Assembly (NCBI GenBank): GCA_947254645.1
Contig: CAMYDW010000018.1
Span: 1 to 31,489 of the forward strand
Direction: 5' to 3'
Source: an uncultured Peptococcaceae bacterium
GTDB lineage: Bacteria; Bacillota; Peptococcia; Peptococcales; Peptococcaceae
DNA: 31,489 nucleotides
Below the pieces are notes generated by a model. That model was not told the origin of the DNA and did no database searches. It worked only from the letters and a program-made list of their open reading frames with translations. The translations under genes were made by a program, and so were the position numbers. This document shows positions 1-6,462 of this stretch, piece after piece; within the stretch, counting starts at the first letter, position 1, and the number at the start of each line of letters is the position of its first letter.

Positions 1-48
1 TATCTTAACTATATGGTCATTAATAGATTATTTGATGAAAATGAATAA
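1..48 (+). CDS. C-terminal tail of an upstream gene (possible DUF1292-family protein)
   Basis: The frame is open from the window edge and ends at TAA (46-48), giving the tail YLNYMVINRLFDENE. It stops 28 bp before trmR, on the same strand. A short acidic end after a hydrophobic helix resembles the C-terminus of DUF1292 (YrzB-like) proteins, which sit upstream of the methyltransferase/U32 pair in many Bacillota. That assignment is a guess from 15 residues. A second frame is open over 2-67, so even the frame is uncertain. Confidence 0.25.
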   Translation, partial: YLNYMVINRLFDENE

Positions 49-76
49 AGAAATCAGTCTTTTTTAAGGAATAATT

Positions 77-766
77 ATGCATGATACAGAACAATTTGAA
101 GCACTATCTTTTGGTAAAGTGAATAGTTATCTACAACTATTTCATCACTCGAACTATAATGATATTGTAATAGAAATGATAGATGAGGCACATAAAAAAC
201 ATGTCCCTATCATTTCCTATAATGTTGCATCTTTACTACACTCTTTGATGTTAATTCATCAACCCAAAAATATCCTTGAATTTGGAACTGCTTATGGATT
301 TTCAACTTTTATAATGCGAGACAATGCCTTACCAGATACACATATTGTTACCATTGACATAAGCGAAGAGCGCCAAATTGTTGCAAGAAATTTTTTTAAA
401 AAGCTTCATTACTTTGATGAACGCATTTCATTTATCAATGATGACTTTAGAAACCCAGAATTAATTGACCATCTTTCTAAGGAATACTCACCTTTTGATT
501 TGGTATTTATTGATGCGGCAAAAGCGCAATATTCCATATTATTAAAAATGCTTTCAAAAATATTATCAGATAATGCTATTATTATACTTGACAATGTTTT
601 GCTGAATGGATGGATTATTGCAGGAAAATATCCTAATCATCGACAAAAAACAATGTTTAAACGTATGAATGCATTTCTTGAGGAAATACAAAACAGCACT
701 GAATATCATGCTACGCTTTTCCCTTTCGATGATGGTGTGCTTTTATTAACAAAAAATAGGAGATAA
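77..766 (+). CDS. trmR: tRNA 5-hydroxyuridine O-methyltransferase, TrmR (YrrM-like)
   Basis: A 229-residue class I SAM-dependent O-methyltransferase of the small COMT-like family. The SAM-binding loop is ILEFGTAYGFS (residues 66-76). The usual metal-binding acids appear at D146 (VFIDAAKAQY) and D172-N173 (ILDNVLLNG). The start follows AAGGA at 66-70. The next gene, a U32 protein, begins 2 bp after the stop, with its ribosome site inside this gene's end. In Bacillus subtilis the same pair (YrrM with YrrN/YrrO) makes tRNA 5-methoxyuridine: YrrM/TrmR methylates ho5U34 to mo5U34. The role here is inferred from family plus neighbour. Catechol-type or other small-molecule O-methyltransferases share the fold and cannot be excluded from sequence alone. 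Confidence 0.75.
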   Translation: MHDTEQFEALSFGKVNSYLQLFHHSNYNDIVIEMIDEAHKKHVPIISYNVASLLHSLMLIHQPKNILEFGTAYGFSTFIMRDNALPDTHIVTIDISEERQIVARNFFKKLHYFDERISFINDDFRNPELIDHLSKEYSPFDLVFIDAAKAQYSILLKMLSKILSDNAIIILDNVLLNGWIIAGKYPNHRQKTMFKRMNAFLEEIQNSTEYHATLFPFDDGVLLLTKNRR

Positions 767-768
767 AA

Positions 769-1995
769 ATGAAACAAGTTGTCGAATTACTTGCTCCTGC
801 TGGCAATTTTGAAAAATTGAAATATGCATTTCACTATGGTGCAGATGCAGTTTATTGCTCAGGCAAAAGATTTGGATTAAGAGCTTTCGCGGGAAACTTC
901 TCGGAAACAGAATTAGAGGAAGCGATTGAATATACGCATTCAATTGGAAAAAAAATATATATAACATTAAATATGTATCCACACAATAAGGATTTAGATG
1001 GAATTGAAGAATACTTACTGTATTTATCTTCAATAAATCCAGATGCCTTTATTGTTGCTGATCCTGGTGTATATCGTATTATTCAAAAATTAGGTATTAA
1101 AACGCCTATTCATATTAGCACCCAAGCCACAATTGTAAACTGGGCAGATATATTGTTTTGGGAAGATCAAAGCAATGTTGAACGTGTCGTATTGGCTAGA
1201 GAATTATCTTTAGAAGAAATAGAAGAAATAAAAACAAAAACATCAACAGAATTAGAAGTTTTTGTACATGGTGCTATGTGTATGTCTTATTCAGGACGTT
1301 GCTTGTTGAGTAATTATATGACAGGAAGAGATGCCAATAAGGGTGAATGTGCACAACCCTGTCGTTGGAATTATTCCATTGTCGAAGAAAAAAGACCTGG
1401 CGTCTATTTTCCTATAGAAGAGGATGAACATGGTTCCTATATATTTAATTCATATGACTTATGTACATTAGAAAAATTAGATGCCATTTTATCTAGTGAA
1501 ATAGACAGCTTAAAAATAGAAGGACGGATGAAAAGTATTTTTTATGTCTCTACTATTATTAGATGCTATAGAAATATGATTGATAGTTATTTTGAAAAAG
1601 GCATATTAGATCCTGATGAGCTACAATACTGGCTTGAAGAGCTTGATAAAGTAAGTCATCGACCATATACAACAGGATTCTTCTTCGGCAAACCAGAAGA
1701 TAATGCGTTAAATAATACAACTTCTGGATATATAAAACCATATGATTTTATTGGCATTGTCAAATCATATGATGGCAATTCCAATGAAGTCATTATTGAG
1801 CAGCGTAATAAAATTTCTGTTGGCGATACTATTCAATTCTTTGGTAAAAATTATAAAGAATATGATTTTGTTGTTGATAAGATGTATGATGAAAATAATA
1901 ATGAAATAGATTGTGCGCCGCATGCACAACAAATTATAAAAATAAATATTCCGTTTGAAGTTTCAGAAATGGATCTTATTCGTAAAAAAATTTAA
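769..1995 (+). CDS. trhP: U32 family tRNA wobble-uridine hydroxylation protein, TrhP-like
   Basis: A 408-residue protein still often annotated as 'peptidase U32'. The N-terminus (ELLAPAGNFEKLKYAFHYGA) and the central HGAMCMSYSGRCLLSNY block are diagnostic. Four cysteines (C171, C178, C194, C198; pattern C-x6-C-x15-C-x3-C) are the likely iron-sulfur ligands. SLKIEGRMK and a C-terminal beta domain follow. TrhP proteins hydroxylate U34 of tRNA to ho5U using prephenate, the substrate that TrmR methylates, so this gene probably acts just before its neighbour. The ribosome site AGGAG lies inside trmR, and the ATG is 2 bp after the trmR stop, so the two are probably coupled. B. subtilis has two adjacent trhP paralogues; only one is seen here. 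RlhA-type rRNA hydroxylation is an alternative within the same superfamily. Confidence 0.72.
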   Translation: MKQVVELLAPAGNFEKLKYAFHYGADAVYCSGKRFGLRAFAGNFSETELEEAIEYTHSIGKKIYITLNMYPHNKDLDGIEEYLLYLSSINPDAFIVADPGVYRIIQKLGIKTPIHISTQATIVNWADILFWEDQSNVERVVLARELSLEEIEEIKTKTSTELEVFVHGAMCMSYSGRCLLSNYMTGRDANKGECAQPCRWNYSIVEEKRPGVYFPIEEDEHGSYIFNSYDLCTLEKLDAILSSEIDSLKIEGRMKSIFYVSTIIRCYRNMIDSYFEKGILDPDELQYWLEELDKVSHRPYTTGFFFGKPEDNALNNTTSGYIKPYDFIGIVKSYDGNSNEVIIEQRNKISVGDTIQFFGKNYKEYDFVVDKMYDENNNEIDCAPHAQQIIKINIPFEVSEMDLIRKKI

Positions 1996-1999
1996 AAAA

Positions 2000-2039
2000 G
2001 ATGAGGTTTCCATTGAAGTGGAAATCTCATCTTTTTTTT
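2000..2039. terminator. Bidirectional intrinsic terminator between trhP and xerD
   Basis: A 13-bp stem (2000-2012 with 2019-2031, one G-T wobble) encloses loop TTGAAG. T8 follows at 2032-2039 for + transcripts. The A-run at 1994-1999 supplies six U's for - transcripts. It begins 5 bp after the trhP stop and lies about 46 bp beyond the xerD stop, so it should end both converging units. Confidence 0.9.
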
Positions 2040-2085
2040 ATTAAACTTCTCATAATAAATATTATGTTAACTTTTTTGAAGTTTT

Positions 2086-2973
2086 TTAATTTGATCGTGG
2101 ATGGCATGCATTATATTGCTTTATAACGTCCTTATAAGCAATATGAACATAGATTTGTGTGGTAGATATATCTGAATGGCCCAATAGTTCCTGTATGACA
2201 CGTAAATCCACACCATTATTCAGTAAATGCGTAGCAAATGTATGTCTAATGGTGTGTGGTGTAATCTCTTGGTTGATACCAGCCATCTTGGCGTATTTTT
2301 TTATCATCTTCCATATAGATTGTCTAGAGATTTTTTTATTTTGATTTGAAAGAAAAAGAAAACTATTGTTAACCTTATTTTTTAATTTTCTTTCTTGAAG
2401 ATATTCATTCACAGCATTCTTCGCATAATTGCCAAAGGGAATAAGTCGCTCCTTATTTCCCTTGCCAATAACACGAATGAACATTTCATCTTCATAATAT
2501 TGTTCTAGCGTTAAATCTACTAATTCTGATACTCGAATACCAGTTGCATACATTAATTCTAAAATAGCAGCATCTCTTTTTCCGCTATATTTATTTGTTG
2601 GGATGCACTGAATTAATGCAGTTATTTCTGCCTCGGTTAAAACAATAGGAAGCTTCTTTTCCCTTATGATATGATCTTTAAAAGCAATAGTTTCTTGAAG
2701 AATACCGAGTGAATCAATATAATCTAGAAATCCTTTGATAGATGTCATTTTTCTTGCAATCGTTGACGTTTTATAGCTTTCTTTAAGATAAATACGATAG
2801 TTAGAAATCAGTATATTATTAATTTCACTTAACGAAATAGATTGATTATAAAGCCAGTCTAGTAGTTGTTGAATATCCATTTTGTAGCTTTGATAAGTAT
2901 TTTCAGAGAGTCCTTTTTCCACCATCAAATATAAAAGATAATCTGATAAATAATCGTTAGATAACATATTCAT
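2086..2973 (-). CDS. xerD: Tyrosine site-specific recombinase, XerC/XerD family
   Basis: A 295-residue protein, normal for chromosomal Xer recombinases. The N-terminal SAM-like DNA-binding domain (about 1-100) is followed by the catalytic domain, with the full active site visible: R147 (ATGIRVSELVDL), K171 (IGKGNKERLIPFG), H240-x-x-R243 (HTIRHTFATHLL), H266 (LGHSDISTTQIY) and nucleophile Y275. Its expected role is resolving chromosome dimers at dif during division. It starts 9 bp after pcrA, behind an AGGA ribosome site, and is followed by a terminator. Length, intact catalytic residues and lack of any attachment site or cargo argue against a phage or transposon integrase. XerC and XerD cannot be distinguished here, and the gene symbol is by convention. 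Confidence 0.82.
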   Translation of the reverse strand: MNMLSNDYLSDYLLYLMVEKGLSENTYQSYKMDIQQLLDWLYNQSISLSEINNILISNYRIYLKESYKTSTIARKMTSIKGFLDYIDSLGILQETIAFKDHIIREKKLPIVLTEAEITALIQCIPTNKYSGKRDAAILELMYATGIRVSELVDLTLEQYYEDEMFIRVIGKGNKERLIPFGNYAKNAVNEYLQERKLKNKVNNSFLFLSNQNKKISRQSIWKMIKKYAKMAGINQEITPHTIRHTFATHLLNNGVDLRVIQELLGHSDISTTQIYVHIAYKDVIKQYNACHPRSN

Positions 2974-2982
2974 AAAATCATC

Positions 2983-5142
2983 CTAACACTTTTTTATTGG
3001 TGCATATTTTGTTGAAATCGTCTTAATACCCTCTTTAGGAAAAGCAACTGTTATTTTACTCGGTGTTACTGGATCTACTTGAACAACAATCCCTTCTTTC
3101 CAAATACTATGAAGCACCTTGTCTCCAATTGCAAATGTTTCTTTGTTATTTTCCACATCCTGTTGGGAATTTGAAGCTGATTTTTCTGTAGATAAGTACC
3201 CTCTCTTAGAAACATCAACATAGCTGTCTTCAGACATTTCAGATAGAAAACTAGAAGGTAAATTATACATAAATTTACCGTGCAGCATTCTTTTCCCAGA
3301 GCTTGTTATATAAAGTCGCTTCATTGCTCTTGTAAATGCAACATAACAAAGGCGTCGTTCTTCTTCTAGTCCATCTGTATTTTTTGTACGTATATGGGGA
3401 AAGATATTTTCTTCAAACCCTGCCACAAATACCACAGGAAATTCTAATCCTTTGCTTGAATGCATTGTCATAATATTAACGGCTTCATCATTAAATTTAT
3501 TCTGATCTAAATCAGTATAAAGTGCTATTTCCTCGAGAAAAATACTAAGATGATGCTCTTCATATGACACATCCCTTGCATCAAATTCATTTGCGATAGA
3601 TAAAAATTCATCTATGTATTCTGTAGATATATCTAGGCTTAATGAGTCTTTTTCACCTAAATAATCAATATAATGACTTTCATCTAAAATGAATTGAACA
3701 ATAGATACAATAGTTGTCATATCATTAGCCATCTTCTTTGCAGTATCAATCATTTGATATAAGTCTAGTAATGAAGACTTGATTTTACTTGAAACATTCA
3801 ATTCAGGATGTATTAAAGCTTCAACTAGTGTTAAATAATCATATTTATTTTTAAAGGCTAAAATCTTATTCCATGTTTTATCACCAATTCCTCTTTTAGG
3901 AATATTAATGATTCGTTGTAAGTTAAGAGAATCATTAGGATTTAACACAACTAATAAGTAGGCAAGAATATCTTTAATCTCTTTGCGTTGAAAGAACCTA
4001 ATGCCACCATATATGCGATAAGGGATATTATTTTTTAAAAAGCATTCTTCAATGGAACGAAATTGTCCTGTGGTTCTAATGAGAACAGCAAAATCATTAA
4101 ACGAATAATTGGCATTATTGTGTAAGTCAATAATACGTCTAGAAATAAAATAGCCCTCATCTCTATCATCACTTGCTGCGTAATAAATAACTTCCTCTCC
4201 CTTTGTATTTTCAGTCCACAAAGTTTTGTCCTTTCTTAATGCATTATTGGATATGACGTTATTTGCCGCATTAAGTATATTTTTAGTTGAACGATAATTT
4301 TCTTCTAGTTTTATTACATAAGCATTTATGTAGTCTTTTTCGAAACTTAAGATATTTTGCAAGTCTGCGCCACGCCATTCGTAAATAGACTGATCGTCGT
4401 CACCAACCACGCAGATATTTTGATATTTCTGTGCCAGTAATCTAACAAATTCATACTGTATTTTATTTGTATCTTGGTATTCATCGACTAGAATATATTT
4501 AAATTTTTCTTGATAAAAACTTAGAACATCAGCATGAGATAAAAACATTTTAACAACATAGCAAATGATATCGTCAAAATCAACGGCATTATTTTGCACT
4601 AAAACATCTTGATATTCGCTGATGATATCAATGAGTTGTTCTGGGATATATCCATTCTTCTCATATACTTTTAAACCAACATAAAAATCTGCATATTCAT
4701 TCTTTATATTTGAAACAGTTTGCAATATTGATGATGGTTTTAACAAGTCTGAATTCATATTCTTTTCTTTAAGTATACGTCTTATAATACTAAGTTGATC
4801 ACTTGTATCATAAATAACGAAATTTTCTTTAAGTCCTGATTCTTTTATATTGTATCTCAAAATTTGTAGGCAGGTAGAATGAAAGGTCTTAGCCCAAATC
4901 ATTTCTGATTTTTGTCCAATAAGAGATTGAATTCTTTCTCTCATTTCTTTTGCAGCTTTATTGGTAAAAGTGATGGCAAGAATATTTCGCGGAGAAACAT
5001 TACCTTCTTCAATTAAATATGCAATTCTATGAACAAGTACACGTGTTTTTCCTGACCCAGCACCAGCTAGTATTAATAATGGTCCTTCTGTATTTTTTAC
5101 AGCCTCAAGCTGCTTAGCATTTAAATTTTTTAATATATCCAT
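2983..5142 (-). CDS. pcrA: ATP-dependent 3'-5' DNA helicase PcrA/UvrD (superfamily 1A)
   Basis: A 719-residue UvrD/PcrA helicase with every hallmark motif: Walker A AGAGSGKT (26-33), Ia (ITFTNKAAKEM), II DEYQ (220-223), III VVGDDDQSIYEWRGA, IV LEENYRST, V (MTMHSSKGLEFPVVF) and VI (EERRLCYVAFTRA). The C-terminal Tudor-like fold (FAIGDKVLHSIWKEGIVV) is the module by which PcrA binds RNA polymerase. The protein clears DNA-protein complexes, removes RecA filaments and acts in nucleotide-excision repair. The ATG is preceded by GGAG. A strong terminator lies just upstream and I see no convincing promoter between it and the start. Expression must come from a promoter inside the preceding gene, from read-through, or from a weak site I cannot recognise. 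Confidence 0.95.
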   Translation of the reverse strand: MDILKNLNAKQLEAVKNTEGPLLILAGAGSGKTRVLVHRIAYLIEEGNVSPRNILAITFTNKAAKEMRERIQSLIGQKSEMIWAKTFHSTCLQILRYNIKESGLKENFVIYDTSDQLSIIRRILKEKNMNSDLLKPSSILQTVSNIKNEYADFYVGLKVYEKNGYIPEQLIDIISEYQDVLVQNNAVDFDDIICYVVKMFLSHADVLSFYQEKFKYILVDEYQDTNKIQYEFVRLLAQKYQNICVVGDDDQSIYEWRGADLQNILSFEKDYINAYVIKLEENYRSTKNILNAANNVISNNALRKDKTLWTENTKGEEVIYYAASDDRDEGYFISRRIIDLHNNANYSFNDFAVLIRTTGQFRSIEECFLKNNIPYRIYGGIRFFQRKEIKDILAYLLVVLNPNDSLNLQRIINIPKRGIGDKTWNKILAFKNKYDYLTLVEALIHPELNVSSKIKSSLLDLYQMIDTAKKMANDMTTIVSIVQFILDESHYIDYLGEKDSLSLDISTEYIDEFLSIANEFDARDVSYEEHHLSIFLEEIALYTDLDQNKFNDEAVNIMTMHSSKGLEFPVVFVAGFEENIFPHIRTKNTDGLEEERRLCYVAFTRAMKRLYITSSGKRMLHGKFMYNLPSSFLSEMSEDSYVDVSKRGYLSTEKSASNSQQDVENNKETFAIGDKVLHSIWKEGIVVQVDPVTPSKITVAFPKEGIKTISTKYAPIKKC

Positions 5143-5164
5143 ATCTTACATCTCCATACAAAAA

Positions 5165-5199
5165 ACGGAAAAAAGCACTTCGTTAATAGTCGAAGTGCT
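5165..5199 (-). terminator. Intrinsic terminator after the activase genes
   Basis: A 9-bp perfect stem AGCACTTCG/CGAAGTGCT (5174-5182 with 5191-5199) encloses an 8-nt loop. On the - strand it is followed by a T-rich tract (complement of 5161-5173). It lies 7 bp after the stop of the 417-residue gene and separates the activase unit from pcrA-xerD. Confidence 0.88.
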
Positions 5200-5206
5200 C
5201 TATCGT

Positions 5207-6460
5207 TTAATTTTGACGTTCTTGTGCTGATGCAAGCATAAGCTTAAGTCTATTTTCTTGATTGACTTTTGTTGCACTTGCATCAAAATCTATTGGAACA
5301 ATATTGGATTCGGGATAAATTTCTTTAATCTTTCTTAGCATCCCTCTTCCAACAATATGATTTGGAAGACAGCCAAAAGGCTGTGTGCAGACAATATTAT
5401 TGACTCCTGACTCTAGTAATTCTACCATTTCTCCCGTCAAAAGCCAACCTTCTCCCATTTTAGTCCCAGGGTGAATAATATTTTTACTTTTTTCTTTAGT
5501 GATTTCAAATGGTGTTGCTGGCTTAAAATGAGGAAAAAAAGAATACTCATTGATAACCATATTTTGTAGTTTGATAATTTTTTTATAGAAAATCTTAGAA
5601 ATCAATGCTTTTAGCCTACCAGTGCCATATAAGTAATAATCTTCTACACCAGCATCTATTGTGTATAGAACAAAGTCCATTAAACCTGGAATAACAACTT
5701 CGCAATCTTCTTTATTAAGAAATTCTTGAAGATTATTATTCCCTAGTGGGGCAAATTTAACATAAATTTCGCCTACTATACCAACTTTAGTCTTAGAGAT
5801 TTCTTTATTTACCTCTATATCATTAAACCAATGCAATATTTGTTTTGTATGATGTTTTAAGAACTTACTATTATAAGCTTTATTATTCATAAACTGTTCT
5901 TCAATATAATTACAGCTTTTTTCTAGGACTTTTTCTGTTTCACCACTTACAGCTTCATATGGCTTAATTTGATTAACTAAATTCATCAATAAATCTGCAT
6001 ATAATATTGCAAAGGCGAGTTTGATGATAAATTTTTTATCAAAAGTGAAACCTGGATTATCTTCCAATCCTACTAGATTAAATGATAAAACTGGAATATG
6101 TTCTAAGTGTGCTTTAAAAAGGGCCTTTCTTAACAAGCTCACGTAGTTAGAAGCACGACATCCTCCTCCTGTTTGCATTAAAAGCAAGGCCACTTTATCT
6201 TTGTCATACCCTTGATTAATAACGGCATCTAATAATTGCCCAATGGTTAGAAGTGCAGGATAACAAGTATCGTTATGAACATATTTCAATCCTAAATCTA
6301 CTATACTAGAAGCGTTCGTTTCTAAAATATTCACTTTATATCCTTCAATATTAAGGAGTTTTTTAAAAAATCTAAAATGAATTGGAAGCATCATTGGTAT
6401 AAGGATTGTGTGTGTTTTTTTCATTTCTTCTGTAAAAACAACCCTTTGGTGTTCGGACAT
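5207..6460 (-). CDS. C-terminal part of a split 2-hydroxyacyl-CoA dehydratase activase-related protein
   Basis: A 417-residue protein matching, from memory, the last third of the roughly 1400-residue 'acyl-CoA dehydratase activase' proteins of anaerobic Bacillota. Recognisable blocks are RVVFTEEMKKTHTILIPMM, LKYVHNDTCYPALLTIGQLL (C66), LMQTGGGCRASNYVSLLRKAL (C101) and CTQPFGCLPNHIVGRGMLRK (C358, C364). The TQPFGCLPNH segment resembles dehydratase-type iron-sulfur subunits (HgdA/HgdB fold). Its ATG is 2 bp after the stop of the 980-residue gene in another frame, and its AAAGGAG ribosome site lies inside that gene, so translation should be coupled. The reaction is unknown. By family it should form a complex with its neighbour and bind or reduce an Fe-S cluster, which is inference. 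Confidence 0.75.
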   Translation of the reverse strand: MSEHQRVVFTEEMKKTHTILIPMMLPIHFRFFKKLLNIEGYKVNILETNASSIVDLGLKYVHNDTCYPALLTIGQLLDAVINQGYDKDKVALLLMQTGGGCRASNYVSLLRKALFKAHLEHIPVLSFNLVGLEDNPGFTFDKKFIIKLAFAILYADLLMNLVNQIKPYEAVSGETEKVLEKSCNYIEEQFMNNKAYNSKFLKHHTKQILHWFNDIEVNKEISKTKVGIVGEIYVKFAPLGNNNLQEFLNKEDCEVVIPGLMDFVLYTIDAGVEDYYLYGTGRLKALISKIFYKKIIKLQNMVINEYSFFPHFKPATPFEITKEKSKNIIHPGTKMGEGWLLTGEMVELLESGVNNIVCTQPFGCLPNHIVGRGMLRKIKEIYPESNIVPIDFDASATKVNQENRLKLMLASAQERQN

Positions 6461-6462
6461 GC

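Noticed and set aside
2..67. Alternative left-edge frame ending at TAA 65-67
   Set aside because: Open by chance is likely in 66 bases. It would run into the trmR ribosome-site region, and its residues match nothing I recognise. The frame ending at 48 is only slightly better.
2069..2083. Small inverted repeat AACTT/AAGTT after xerD
   Set aside because: A five-base AT-rich stem is expected by chance. The strong terminator at 2000-2039 is sufficient.
2086..2973. Mobile-element integrase interpretation of the tyrosine recombinase
   Set aside because: Typical chromosomal Xer length and active site, housekeeping context, and no tRNA, attachment repeats or cargo genes nearby.
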